From Nitrospirota bacterium (GTDB lineage: Bacteria > Nitrospirota > Thermodesulfovibrionia > Thermodesulfovibrionales > Dissulfurispiraceae), in contig JAMCVZ010000012.1 of the NCBI GenBank assembly GCA_023476565.1, forward strand, positions 1 through 58,345: 58,345 nucleotides of DNA, read 5' to 3'. A program made the translations under genes and the position numbers. This document shows positions 17,403 to 26,332 of this stretch, piece after piece. The notes under the pieces were generated by a model that did no database searches, was not told where the DNA came from, and saw nothing but the letters and a program-made list of their open reading frames with translations. The first letter of the stretch is position 1, and each line of letters begins with the position of its first letter.

Positions 17403-19358
17403 ATGCTCATAGAGGATATAAAATCTCCGCAGGACTTAAAGGCGCTGAAAATTGAGAATCTGGATGCCCTTGCCGATGAATTGCGCAATCTTATCATCGA
17501 GCGGGTTTCCATCAACGGCGGCCATCTGGCCTCAAACCTCGGCGTGGTCGAATTGACCATTGCCCTGTATTATGTCTTCAACGCGCCTGCAGACAAGATA
17601 ATATGGGACGTAGGACACCAGTGCTATTCGCACAAGCTCCTGACAGGCCGATACGACGAATTTCATACTATCAGGCAGCATAAGGGGCTCTCGGGGTTCC
17701 CGCGGATCGCGGAAAGCCCTTACGATGCGTTCGGTACGGGGCATAGTTCGACATCCATATCCGCCGCGTTGGGGATCGCAGAGGCGCGGGACGTCATTAA
17801 AAAATTTCAAATTTCAAGTTTGAAATCTCAAATTCCCGATAAGGTCATTGCGATAATCGGAGACGGGGCATTGGCCGCCGGACTGGCATTCGAGGGGCTG
17901 AACCAGGCAGGGCACCTGAAAAAAGACATGATTGTAATTCTCAACGACAATGAGATGTCCATATCAAAGAACGTAGGCGCGCTGTCGAACTACCTGAGCA
18001 AAGTGCTTACCGGCACGTTCTATCAAAAGTTCAAAAAAGAGACGAAGGCGCTCCTGGAAGGCATTCCGAAGATCGGCGAGTCTGTTGCGAAAATCGCGCA
18101 GAGGGCGGAAGGCAGCCTGAAAGGATTTTTTCTTCCGGGCGGACTTTTCGAGGACCTCGGGTTTAATTATGTGGGGCCGATCGACGGCCATGATATCCCC
18201 TTGCTCATAGAGACCTTGAGCAGGATCAAAGTCGCCAATGAGCCCATACTTGTCCACATAGTGACCAAGAAAGGGAAAGGATACAAATTCTCCGAGGATG
18301 ACCCGTGCATTTATCACGGGATCGGCCCTTTTGAGGTGGACACCGGTGTGATGCAGGGGGAAAACGGCTCCAAAGGAGCCGGCCAGGCTCCCGACGAATG
18401 CGCCTCCTTCAGCGATATTTTCGGAGCTGTGCTTGCTGATATCGCTTCGGAAGATGAAGGGGTTATTGCGATCAGCGCTGCGATGAAAGAAGGCACCGGC
18501 CTTGGCGCATTTGCAGAGAGGTTCCCCGGAAGATTTTACGATGTCGGTATCGCCGAGCCCCATGCAGTCACCTTTGCAGCGGGCCTTGCAAGCCAGGGAC
18601 TCAAGCCGGTTGTCGCCATATATTCCACATTCCTGCAGAGGGCATATGATGAAATAGTCCACGATGTATGCCTGCAGAAGCTTCCGGTTGTGTTTGCCAT
18701 AGACAGGGCAGGCATTGTCGGAGAGGACGGCGCAACCCACCAAGGTTTGTTCGACATATCTTTCCTGCGGCATATCCCGAACCTCTTGTTCATGTCTCCC
18801 AAGGACAGCTATGAAATGGATGCAATGCTGAGAATTGCCTTGAAACACAAAGGCCCGTCTGCCATACGGTACCCGAGAGGGAAGCCCAACCGCTATGAGG
18901 AATTCGGGGTGCTTCCTGCGAAGGTTGAGACTGGCCGGGCGGAAATACTCATGGACGGCAATGATGTCGGCATTATTGCTGTCGGGAATACCGCATACCC
19001 CTCACTGAAAGCGGCAGGGATGCTCAAGAAGGAGGGCATAAGCCCCTGTGTGCTCAATGTCCGTTTTATCAAGCCCCTCGATGAAACTCTTGTAAAATCC
19101 CTTGCCGGAAGAGTGAAGCGCATCGTCACGGTAGAGGAGAACATCCTGGCAGGAGGTTTCGGGTCGGCAATCCTGGAGTACCTTGATAAGGCTGAAATGC
19201 ATGATGTCGTAGTAAAAAGGATAGGGATTGATGATGAATTCGTTGAGCACGGCAGCCAGAGCACGCTCAGGAAAAAATACGGGCTTGACGAGGAAGGAAT
19301 ATACAAGACCGCCAAGGCTTTTTTAAAAGGGTCCCACCGGAAAATTACCGCTGTATAA
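17403..19358 (+). CDS. dxs: 1-deoxy-D-xylulose-5-phosphate synthase
   Basis: The thiamine-diphosphate enzyme that opens the MEP isoprenoid pathway by joining pyruvate and glyceraldehyde 3-phosphate. The 651-residue protein shows IIWDVGHQCYSHKLLTGR, GTGHSSTSISAALGIAEARD, the ThDP motif IGDGALAAG...LNDNEMSIS, and the transketolase C-terminal domains (DVGIAEPHAVTFAAGLA, EDGATHQG). An AT-rich stretch at 17797-17836 encodes KKFQISSLKSQIP, about 10 extra residues compared with typical Dxs. It looks like an intergenic-type repeat inserted in frame next to the GDG motif. Confidence 0.97.
   Translation: MLIEDIKSPQDLKALKIENLDALADELRNLIIERVSINGGHLASNLGVVELTIALYYVFNAPADKIIWDVGHQCYSHKLLTGRYDEFHTIRQHKGLSGFPRIAESPYDAFGTGHSSTSISAALGIAEARDVIKKFQISSLKSQIPDKVIAIIGDGALAAGLAFEGLNQAGHLKKDMIVILNDNEMSISKNVGALSNYLSKVLTGTFYQKFKKETKALLEGIPKIGESVAKIAQRAEGSLKGFFLPGGLFEDLGFNYVGPIDGHDIPLLIETLSRIKVANEPILVHIVTKKGKGYKFSEDDPCIYHGIGPFEVDTGVMQGENGSKGAGQAPDECASFSDIFGAVLADIASEDEGVIAISAAMKEGTGLGAFAERFPGRFYDVGIAEPHAVTFAAGLASQGLKPVVAIYSTFLQRAYDEIVHDVCLQKLPVVFAIDRAGIVGEDGATHQGLFDISFLRHIPNLLFMSPKDSYEMDAMLRIALKHKGPSAIRYPRGKPNRYEEFGVLPAKVETGRAEILMDGNDVGIIAVGNTAYPSLKAAGMLKKEGISPCVLNVRFIKPLDETLVKSLAGRVKRIVTVEENILAGGFGSAILEYLDKAEMHDVVVKRIGIDDEFVEHGSQSTLRKKYGLDEEGIYKTAKAFLKGSHRKITAV
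17797..17836. repeat. AT-rich dyad repeat embedded in dxs
   Basis: The DNA is built from repeated TTTCAAATTTCAA / TTTGAAAT words in dyad arrangement, unlike the GC-balanced dxs around it. It stays in frame and adds about 10 residues. Similar AAATTTGGGATTT-type words occur in the smpB-lipoprotein spacer. Confidence 0.6.
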
Positions 19359-19420
19359 AGACTTTGCCCGCCGGACTTGTGGCAAGTTAATACATCGCCG
19401 GACCGGCAGGTGCGTGTACA

Positions 19421-20158
19421 ATGAAAGAGCGTCTTGATAAAATCCTCGTCGATAAAGGCATTGCAGCCAGCCGTGAGCGTGCGCGGGCACTGATCATGGG
19501 GGGCAAGGTGCTTGTCAACGGAATGCCTGTCACCAAGGCCGGTTCTCTTGTCGACAGGAATGCAGGCATCGGGCTGAAAGGTGAGGACATCCCCTATGTC
19601 AGCCGCGGCGGCCTCAAGCTTGAGGCCGCAGTCGAGCACTTTGCCGTCCCGCTCAAGGATAAAACAGCGATGGATGTCGGCGCGTCCACCGGCGGGTTTA
19701 CCGATTGCATGCTGCAGCACGGCGCTCACAAGGTCTATTGCATTGACGTCGGATACGGCCAGCTTGCGTGGAAACTGAGGCAGGATCCGAGAGTTGTTCT
19801 CATCGAAAGGACCAATATACGGTATCTCGAACGGGAAAGGATCCCTGATGAGATAGATCTCGTCACTATCGACGTGTCGTTTATCTCCCTTGTAAAGGCG
19901 GTCCCGAAGGTCCTTGAATTTCTGAAAAGAGGCGGCGAAATCATCGCGTTGATAAAGCCGCAATTCGAGGTCGGCAAGGGAGAGGTGGACAAGGGCGGTG
20001 TCATCAAGGATGAGGCAAAGCGCTCAAGGGCTGTTGAGCAGGTGAAGGGGGCTCTTGAAGCGCTTGGTCTTGAGACTATAGGGATAATACAGTCGCCGGT
20101 TCCGGGACAGAAGGGGAACATCGAATTTTTAATTTATATGAAGTTTGCGAAAAGTTAA
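19421..20158 (+). CDS. tlyA: TlyA-family 2'-O-methyltransferase (S4 + FtsJ domains)
   Basis: A 245-residue protein. An S4 RNA-binding domain is at the N-terminus (MKERLDKILVDKGIAASRERARALIMGGKVLVNG), followed by YVSRGGLKLEAAVEHF and an FtsJ/RrmJ-type SAM methyltransferase: AMDVGASTGGFTDCMLQHGA (SAM loop), VDLVTIDVSFISL-type acidic motif and LIKPQFEVGKGEV. TlyA enzymes methylate ribose in 16S and/or 23S rRNA; some relatives are called hemolysin A. It lies downstream of dxs in the same direction. Confidence 0.93.
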   Translation: MKERLDKILVDKGIAASRERARALIMGGKVLVNGMPVTKAGSLVDRNAGIGLKGEDIPYVSRGGLKLEAAVEHFAVPLKDKTAMDVGASTGGFTDCMLQHGAHKVYCIDVGYGQLAWKLRQDPRVVLIERTNIRYLERERIPDEIDLVTIDVSFISLVKAVPKVLEFLKRGGEIIALIKPQFEVGKGEVDKGGVIKDEAKRSRAVEQVKGALEALGLETIGIIQSPVPGQKGNIEFLIYMKFAKS

Positions 20159-20160
20159 GC

Positions 20161-20193
20161 CCTATTGCCTGCCTATTGCCTGCCTATTGCCTG
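20161..20193. repeat. Three tandem copies of CCTATTGCCTG
   Basis: An 11-base unit repeated three times without a gap after tlyA. The CTATTGCC word recurs as the arms of the stem-loop at 32540-32573. Confidence 0.85.
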
Positions 20194-20335
20194 AAAGACA
20201 TGCCTTTGCCCTTGTTTCAGCCGGTCAAGGATATATTGTATAATGGTGGCGTATTTGGTATATAATATTCGTTCATATTTTTTGGGGAGATCAGTCTCCA
20301 GTACATAAGCACCAAATAACCTTGTGGAGTAAGCA

Positions 20336-21469
20336 ATGAATATAACGCCTGAATTCATCAATGAGAAGACATGGACTAAAGTCCTTAATTATATAGCCCT
20401 GACCGATAAGGAATCTCCCTACCTGCTGATCGACAGCGAGCTCGTAAGAGAAAAGGTTTCCCTGATAGGCAAGGGCATCAGGAATTCAAAGGTGTTCTAT
20501 GCGGTGAAGGCAAACCCCGATATAGAGGTCCTGAAATTGCTGAACAGCCTCGGGACGGGCTTCGAGATCGCGTCCGAGGGGGAATTGCAGATGCTTGCTT
20601 CCATCGGCGTCGAGCCTGAGAGGATTATAACCAGCAATCCCATGAAGACGTTCAAGTTCCTTGAACAGGCAGTGGATTACGGCGTCACTTATTATGCATA
20701 TGATTCGAATGCCGAGGTGGAAAAGCTCGCGCGGCATGCGCCCGGATGTAATGTCTATGTGCGGCTGTCTGTCCCTAACGAAGGGAGCGAATGGCCCCTG
20801 AGCAAGAAATTCGGAGTTGAGATGGACGAGGCGGCGGAACTGCTGCTTTATGCAAAGGAAAAGGGATTGAACCCTGTCGGCATCACGTTCCATGTCGGCT
20901 CCCAGTGCAACAATGTGTACAATTGGAACGCCGCTGTCGACAAAGCCAGGGACCTGTGGGAGGCTGCCGGACAGCACGGAATAAAACTGAAGATGCTCAA
21001 TATAGGCGGCGGCTACCCTATCCGCTACACGAAGAACGTTGTCGATATCGAGACCATAGAGAAGAAGGTCAATAAAGTCATATGCCAGAAATTACCGCAC
21101 GATATCGATGTCTTTATAGAGCCCGGCAGGGCCGTTGTGGGGGATGCCGGGGTTTTTGTTTCAACGGTGATCGGCAAGGCAAAGCGCGGCGATGAGAACT
21201 GGCTCTACATAGATGTAGGTGTTTTTAACGGTCTTATGGAAAGCATAGGCGGCATTAAATACGCTTATGTTGTGGGCAGCAGGAGCGATGTAATGACATG
21301 GACTCTGGCGGGACCGAGCTGCGACAGCTTTGATGTCATAGACCGCGAGGTGGAATTGCCCGAGCCCGAGACCGGAAACCGCCTGCTGATCCTCTCCAGC
21401 GGCGCGTATACCATATCATATGCCTCTGAGTTTAACGGTTTCTCTATCCCGAAGACCATTTTGATATAG
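20336..21469 (+). CDS. Fold-III PLP-dependent ornithine/lysine decarboxylase
   Basis: A 377-residue eukaryotic-type (alanine racemase fold) amino acid decarboxylase. It has the PLP lysine in VFYAVKANPD, the substrate-side HVGSQ, the phosphate-binding GGGYP glycine loop, EPGRA, and the second-subunit catalytic Cys in GPSCDSFD. Ornithine decarboxylation to putrescine is the best call because spermidine synthase lies 204 bases downstream. Lysine activity is possible, as dual-specificity members exist. GTGGAG precedes the ATG. Confidence 0.88.
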   Translation: MNITPEFINEKTWTKVLNYIALTDKESPYLLIDSELVREKVSLIGKGIRNSKVFYAVKANPDIEVLKLLNSLGTGFEIASEGELQMLASIGVEPERIITSNPMKTFKFLEQAVDYGVTYYAYDSNAEVEKLARHAPGCNVYVRLSVPNEGSEWPLSKKFGVEMDEAAELLLYAKEKGLNPVGITFHVGSQCNNVYNWNAAVDKARDLWEAAGQHGIKLKMLNIGGGYPIRYTKNVVDIETIEKKVNKVICQKLPHDIDVFIEPGRAVVGDAGVFVSTVIGKAKRGDENWLYIDVGVFNGLMESIGGIKYAYVVGSRSDVMTWTLAGPSCDSFDVIDREVELPEPETGNRLLILSSGAYTISYASEFNGFSIPKTILI

Positions 21470-21521
21470 ATCCCGGAGCTTGAAATGCACAGGGTTTATC
21501 ATTTGTGCGTGGATCAACCCA

Positions 21522-21602
21522 GGGGACTGTCCCTGTTTACCAACAGTAGGTGGTTTACCACGGACGAAGCAGCAGCGGAGTCGTAGAATAGGGACTGTCC
21601 CC
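21522..21602. repeat. GGGACTGTCCC-bounded intergenic repeat, copy A
   Basis: About 81 bases beginning and ending with a GGGACTGTCCC palindrome. The centre (TTTACCAACAGTAGGTGG, ACCACGGACGAAGC, TCGTAGAATA) is nearly identical to the copy at 47952-48031. It fills most of the ODC-speE spacer and has no coding content. It is MITE- or REP-like. Confidence 0.9.
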
Positions 21603-21673
21603 GGAGCAGAGATAAGTGACTGTTGGCAAGATTTTATTTATAATTAGAAAATAAACATAAGGAGGCCGTAAGC

Positions 21674-22510
21674 ATGATAAAGTTTTTCGAGAAAGACCCG
21701 TATGCCCCTATCCAGTATGTATATGATGTAGAGGATATCCTCTATAAAGGCAAAAGCGACTTTCAGGAGATAATGGTCATCAAGAACCCCCATTTCGGGA
21801 ATATGCTCGTGCTCGACGGCGTCGTCCAGATAACCGAGAGGGATGAATTCCTCTACCATGAAATGCTTGTCCATGTTGTGATGCATGCGCATCCCGAGCC
21901 CAGGAAGGTGGTGGTAATAGGCGGTGGAGACGGGGGCGCTGTCAGGGAAGTTCTCAAGCATAAGTCAGTCGAGAAGGTCTATTTCATAGAGATAGACGAA
22001 GAGGTCATAAAGGTATCGAAGAAATTCTTCCCTTCCGTTGCCGGCGGCGTGGATGACAGGCGTGTTGAGATAAAGTGCATGGACGGCGCGGAATTCGTCA
22101 AAAACAGGGACGGCGATATTGATGCGGTAATCGTTGATTCGACCGATATCATCGGCTTTGCAAAGAGCCTGTTTACCGTGGAATTCTTCAAATCCGTCAA
22201 GGACTCCCTTACCGATGACGGCATGTTCGTAACCCTGTCCGAGTCGCTTCACTTCCATAAGGATATGGTCATAGAAGTGCAGGAGGCGATGAAGCTCATA
22301 TTCCCTATCGTCGACCTTTACACCGCTCCGCTCGCTACATACGCGGGCAACTGGTGGACATTCTCAGCAGCATCAAAAAAGCACAACCTGCGGGACATAA
22401 AAACGGAATACAGGATCGACACCAAATACTACAATGATGAAATCCACCGGCAGGCCTTCCTGCCGCCCAAAGTTTATGAGAAACTTATGCAGAGAAAACT
22501 CCAGTGGTAG
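21674..22510 (+). CDS. speE: Spermidine synthase
   Basis: Transfers an aminopropyl group from decarboxylated SAM to putrescine. The 278-residue protein has the family's QDIVV-like N-terminal beta region, LDGVVQITERDEFLYHEML, the SAM-site glycines VIGGGDGGAVREVLKH, the acidic YFIEIDEEV and the catalytic region VIVDSTDI. The usual DSTDP is DSTDI here. With the upstream decarboxylase it would make spermidine from ornithine. No SAM decarboxylase (speD) is in the window. An AAGGAGG ribosome-binding site precedes the ATG. Confidence 0.95.
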   Translation: MIKFFEKDPYAPIQYVYDVEDILYKGKSDFQEIMVIKNPHFGNMLVLDGVVQITERDEFLYHEMLVHVVMHAHPEPRKVVVIGGGDGGAVREVLKHKSVEKVYFIEIDEEVIKVSKKFFPSVAGGVDDRRVEIKCMDGAEFVKNRDGDIDAVIVDSTDIIGFAKSLFTVEFFKSVKDSLTDDGMFVTLSESLHFHKDMVIEVQEAMKLIFPIVDLYTAPLATYAGNWWTFSAASKKHNLRDIKTEYRIDTKYYNDEIHRQAFLPPKVYEKLMQRKLQW

Positions 22511-22570
22511 AGCGCTCCGGAAAGACGGCAACATCTTTCGGAATTCCCTTCAGCTCCTCACAGGGTTGCC

Positions 22571-22599
22571 TTGACAGGTCTGGCGACTTATTGTTAAAT
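22571..22599 (+). promoter_or_regulatory. Sigma-70-type promoter of the hrcA operon
   Basis: TTGACA (22571-22576) is a perfect -35 box, followed 17 bases later by TTAAAT (22594-22599) as the -10. The CIRCE operator begins 4 bases after it, placing the repressor on the transcription start. Confidence 0.7.
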
Positions 22600-22602
22600 T
22601 AA

Positions 22603-22629
22603 TTAGCACTCTCATTATTAGAGTGCTAA
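22603..22629 (+). promoter_or_regulatory. CIRCE operator (HrcA binding site)
   Basis: TTAGCACTC-N9-GAGTGCTAA, a perfect match to the CIRCE consensus, with the hrcA ribosome-binding site (GGAGGG) beginning at its last base. It predicts heat-inducible autorepression of the hrcA-grpE-dnaK-dnaJ operon. Confidence 0.98.
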
Positions 22630-22644
22630 GGAGGGCATGTCAGG

Positions 22645-23694
22645 ATGGTGTTTGATATGCTGGATGACAGAAGTAAGCAGGTGCTGTGCGCCGTGGTGCA
22701 GAGTTATATAAATAGCCCTGAACCTGTCGGCTCGCGCTTTGTAACCAAGAAGTACCCTCTGGGGTGCTCGCCGGCCACTATAAGGAACATAATGGCGGAC
22801 CTTGAGGAGTTTGGCTTTCTGAGCCAGCCCCATACTTCCGCGGGCAGGGTGCCGACGGACAGGGGGTACAGGTTTTTTGTGGATACTCTTTTGAATACCG
22901 AAAAAACCCATGAGGGCGATGAAATATCAAAGGAATTCGTAAGGCAGTTCACCAGGAAGCTGGAAGGGATAAAGAACGACCTGAACGTGATGTTTTCCGA
23001 GGCGACGAACACCCTTTCCGTGATGTCGAGTTATGTGGGTGTCCTTATTCCGCCCCAGCCCGAAAAGATCACGTTCAAAAAGATAGACCTGATCAGGTAC
23101 AAAGGCTCTAATGTGGTGGTCATCCTGCTGACGGATGAGGGGATTATCAAGAACAGGGTTATGAGGGTCGACCCGCTCGTTACCCAGGAGGACCTTAGCA
23201 GGATAGCCGACTATCTCAATTCTGAGTTTTCCGGATTGATTCTTGACGACATCAGGGGCATGCTCGTCAAGAGAATGAAAGATGAAAAAGTACTCTGGGA
23301 CAAGCTCATATCGAAGGCAATAAAGGTATGCGAGCAGGCGCTCTCTTTTTCTGAGGATGAGATCTTCGTTTCAGGATTGTATGATGTAATGGACCTGCCC
23401 GATTTTTCCAACATCGCACGGATCAAGGAACTGTCGAGGGCAATAAAGGACAAGCACACAATACTGAAGCTTCTCGACGAGTTCTCGGATGCCGAGGGCG
23501 TGCAGGTGGTCATAGGGGATGAAAACCCTGTTGAGGACTTAAGGAACCTGAGTATTGTGACGGCCCCGTACAAGGAAGGGAACCGACCGATGGGGGTGAT
23601 TGCACTGATAGGCCCGACAAGAATGGATTATTTAAAAGCGATATCCATGGTGGGCGCCGTTGCAAAGTGCGTCAGCAGGACATTCAGGGATTAG
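22645..23694 (+). CDS. hrcA: Heat-inducible transcription repressor HrcA
   Basis: HrcA binds CIRCE and represses chaperone genes, with GroEL modulating it. The 349-residue protein has the winged-helix N-terminus (LDDRSKQVLCAVVQSYINSPEPVGSRFV, CSPATIRNIMADLEEFGFLSQPHTSAGRVPTD) and the HrcA dimerisation/inserted domains, ending IALIGPTRMDYLKAISMV. The ATG at 22645 sits 9 bases after GGAGGG. It is the first gene of the operon. Confidence 0.97.
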   Translation: MVFDMLDDRSKQVLCAVVQSYINSPEPVGSRFVTKKYPLGCSPATIRNIMADLEEFGFLSQPHTSAGRVPTDRGYRFFVDTLLNTEKTHEGDEISKEFVRQFTRKLEGIKNDLNVMFSEATNTLSVMSSYVGVLIPPQPEKITFKKIDLIRYKGSNVVVILLTDEGIIKNRVMRVDPLVTQEDLSRIADYLNSEFSGLILDDIRGMLVKRMKDEKVLWDKLISKAIKVCEQALSFSEDEIFVSGLYDVMDLPDFSNIARIKELSRAIKDKHTILKLLDEFSDAEGVQVVIGDENPVEDLRNLSIVTAPYKEGNRPMGVIALIGPTRMDYLKAISMVGAVAKCVSRTFRD

Positions 23695-23718
23695 CACGTG
23701 CGCAGGGAGGTGGTAGAT

Positions 23719-24273
23719 ATGGAAGAAAGAAAAGAGTCCGCGGGATCCGCTGAAAGTAATGCAGGGAGGCCCGAAGAACTAGGCGTCTCAATGGAACTGG
23801 AGGACAAGTCAACAGAAGCCGTGGAAACCATTCAGGCCGAGCTTGAGGAGACAAAGGACAAATATCTCAGGCTTTACGCAGATTTTGAAAATTACAGGAA
23901 AAAGATGCAGAGGGACAAGGAAGATCTTATAAAGTATGCAAACGAGTCGATGATTTATGAGCTTTTGCCGGTTATCGACAACCTGGAAATGGCGCTTAGA
24001 CACACTTCGGAGGGAGATCCTGAAGCGGTGCAATCGCTCAAACAGGGTGTTGAAAATACCCTCAGGGAAATGATCAGAACGCTTGAGAAACACGGGGTCA
24101 GGGTCATCGAAACCCTGGATAAGCCGTTTGACCCTGCATACCACCATGCAATGTCCCAGGTCGAAAGAAGCGATATGGAGAGCAATACCGTAGTCGAGGA
24201 ATTCAGAAAAGGCTATCTCTATAAAGAAAAGGTATTAAGACCTTCACTTGTAGCAGTCTCTAAAAAACAATAA
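23719..24273 (+). CDS. grpE: Nucleotide exchange factor GrpE
   Basis: Releases ADP from DnaK. The start at 23719 is chosen over a GTG at 23698 because a strong GGGAGGTGG lies just before it. The protein is 184 residues: an acidic disordered head, a long coiled coil (ELEETKDKYLRLYADFENYRKKMQRDKEDLIKYA) and the GrpE beta domain (EKHGVRVIETLDKPFDPAYHHAMSQVE, FRKGYLYKEKVLRPSLVAVSK). It sits between hrcA and dnaK. Confidence 0.96.
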   Translation: MEERKESAGSAESNAGRPEELGVSMELEDKSTEAVETIQAELEETKDKYLRLYADFENYRKKMQRDKEDLIKYANESMIYELLPVIDNLEMALRHTSEGDPEAVQSLKQGVENTLREMIRTLEKHGVRVIETLDKPFDPAYHHAMSQVERSDMESNTVVEEFRKGYLYKEKVLRPSLVAVSKKQ

Positions 24274-24330
24274 CAAGCAGAGACCGGGAATTGCAAAAGC
24301 AGAATATCAATAATCAAGGAGGAATATAAA

Positions 24331-26247
24331 ATGGGAAAGGCAATCGGCATAGATCTCGGCACAACGAATTCGGTCGTTTCAGTCGTTATGGGTGGAGAGC
24401 AGGTGGTAATACCGAACCAGGAAGGGACAAGAACAACGCCTTCCGTTGTCGCATTTACCGAGAAAGGGGAAAGGCTTGTCGGACAGATAGCAAAGCGGCA
24501 GTCGATCACCAACCCTGAAAACACCATATTTTCCATAAAGAGGCTCATGGGGAGGAAGTACAATACCCCTGAGGTGGAACACGCGAAAAAGAGGCTCCCC
24601 TACAAAATAGTCGAGGCGGCAAACGGGGATGCTCACGTTGAGATAAGGGGCAAGCGGTACTCGCCCCCTGAGATTTCAGCCATGATACTTCAGAAGCTGA
24701 AACAGGCTGCAGAGGATTATCTCGGCGAGCCGGTGACCGAGGCGGTTATCACGGTGCCCGCGTATTTCGACGACAGCCAGAGACAGGCGACAAAGGATGC
24801 AGGACAGATCGCGGGGCTCACTGTGCTCAGGATCATCAACGAGCCTACTGCCGCGGCCCTTGCGTACGGCCTTGAAAAGAAGAAAGAGGAAGAGGTTGCG
24901 GTCTATGACCTCGGCGGAGGAACTTTTGACATATCGATCCTTGAGATCGGCGAGGGCGTAATAGAGGTCAAGGCCACCAATGGAGATACCTATCTCGGCG
25001 GAGATGACTTTGACCTGAGGATCATCGATTGGATGGTCGATGAATTCAGGAAGGAGCAGGGTATCGACCTCAAGCATGATAAAATGGCGCTCCAGAGGCT
25101 CAAGGAAGGCGCTGAAAGGGCCAAGATAGAGCTTTCCACAGCTTCGGAAACGGAGATAAACCTGCCTTTTATCACTGCCGACGCTACAGGGCCGAAACAC
25201 CTGCTGATGAAGCTCACGAGGGCAAAGCTTGAGCAGCTTACCGACGACCTCGTCCAGAAGACAATAGAGCCCTGCAAAAGGGCGCTTTCAGACGCAAAGT
25301 TCTCCCCGGCCGATATTGACGAGGTTATCCTTGTCGGAGGACAGACGAGGACCCCCAAGGTGCAGCAAGTCGTGCAGGGGTATTTCGGCAAAGAGCCGAA
25401 CAGGACGGTCAACCCCGATGAGGTGGTTGCAGTAGGCGCCGCCATCCAGGGAGCTGTTCTGAAGGGAGAGGTCAAGGAAGTCCTGCTTCTGGATGTAACG
25501 CCGCTTTCGCTCGGGATCGAGACGCTCGGCGGCGTCTTTACCAAGATAATCGAAAGGAACACCACTATCCCGACAAAGAAATCCCAGGTGTTTTCGACTG
25601 CGTCTGACAGCCAGCCTGCGGTCACCATAAAGATCCATCAGGGAGAGAGGGAAATGGCTGCTGACAATAAATTGCTCGGCGTATTCGAGCTTGTCGGCAT
25701 ACCGCCGGCGCCGAGGGGCGTTCCTCAGATAGAAGTCACCTTTGACACCGATGCGAACGGGATCCTCCACGTCTCCGCGAAAGACCTCGGCACAGGCAAG
25801 GAGCAGTCCATCAGGATAACGGCATCGAGCGGCCTGTCGGACGAAGAGATAAAGAAAATGGTGCGTGATGCGGAATCGCATGCCGAGGATGACAGGAAAA
25901 AGAAGGCGCTTGCCGAGGCGAGGAATGAAGCCGATACCCTTGTCTATTCGGTGGATAAATCATTGAAGGAATACGGCGACAAGATCACAGAGGCAGAGAA
26001 GAAAGATATCGAAGCCGCCCTTGAAAAGTGCAGAAAGACCAAAGAGACAAGCCATGAAGCTTCAGAGATAAAAGCCGCTGTTGATGAGCTCACCAGGGCC
26101 TCCCATAAGATCGCCGAGCACATATACAAGGCTGCCCAGGAACAACAGGCGGCGGGTGCACAGGCCGGAGGGGCCGGAGCCGCGTCAAAAGCCAAAGCTC
26201 CTGAGGAAGAGGTGGTTGAGGCTGAATTTGAGGAGAAAGGGAAATAA
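24331..26247 (+). CDS. dnaK: Molecular chaperone DnaK
   Basis: Hsp70 of 638 residues: [12 protein letters not shown] phosphate loop, [37 protein letters not shown], the linker [15 protein letters not shown], and a substrate-binding domain ending in a Gly/Ala-rich tail and an acidic C-terminal [12 protein letters not shown] motif. GGAGG lies before the ATG. It is in the CIRCE-controlled operon. Confidence 0.99.
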   Translation: MGKAIGIDLGTTNSVVSVVMGGEQVVIPNQEGTRTTPSVVAFTEKGERLVGQIAKRQSITNPENTIFSIKRLMGRKYNTPEVEHAKKRLPYKIVEAANGDAHVEIRGKRYSPPEISAMILQKLKQAAEDYLGEPVTEAVITVPAYFDDSQRQATKDAGQIAGLTVLRIINEPTAAALAYGLEKKKEEEVAVYDLGGGTFDISILEIGEGVIEVKATNGDTYLGGDDFDLRIIDWMVDEFRKEQGIDLKHDKMALQRLKEGAERAKIELSTASETEINLPFITADATGPKHLLMKLTRAKLEQLTDDLVQKTIEPCKRALSDAKFSPADIDEVILVGGQTRTPKVQQVVQGYFGKEPNRTVNPDEVVAVGAAIQGAVLKGEVKEVLLLDVTPLSLGIETLGGVFTKIIERNTTIPTKKSQVFSTASDSQPAVTIKIHQGEREMAADNKLLGVFELVGIPPAPRGVPQIEVTFDTDANGILHVSAKDLGTGKEQSIRITASSGLSDEEIKKMVRDAESHAEDDRKKKALAEARNEADTLVYSVDKSLKEYGDKITEAEKKDIEAALEKCRKTKETSHEASEIKAAVDELTRASHKIAEHIYKAAQEQQAAGAQAGGAGAASKAKAPEEEVVEAEFEEKGK

Positions 26248-26332
26248 GAGCGTTGAGCGTTATTGAGTTATAGCGGGAAAGTAACAAGTCTTTACGCTAT
26301 AACGCTCCGCGCCGGACGCTATAACGAAATTA
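26248..26332. repeat. GCGTTGAGCGTTATTG / CGCTATAACG repeat in the dnaK-dnaJ spacer
   Basis: The spacer carries GCGTTGAGCGTTATTGAG and two CGCTATAACG words in partial dyad arrangement. Related words (GACGCTCAACGCAATAACGCTG) occur in reverse inside the fumarase gene near 36230. No terminator T-run was seen, so dnaJ can still be read from the hrcA promoter. Confidence 0.5.

Noticed and set aside
17964-19963. Long minus-strand frames opposite dxs and tlyA
   Set aside because: They are antisense to two clear housekeeping genes, have no family match, and show no ribosome-binding site in the right place.
20161-20193. Tandem 11-base repeats as a possible CRISPR array
   Set aside because: The three copies are directly adjacent with no spacers and are too short, so this is a simple tandem repeat. 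No cas genes are present anywhere in the window.
21522-21602. GGGACTGTCCC pair as a CRISPR repeat
   Set aside because: Only two palindromic ends per element are seen, and the core is itself repeated rather than variable.
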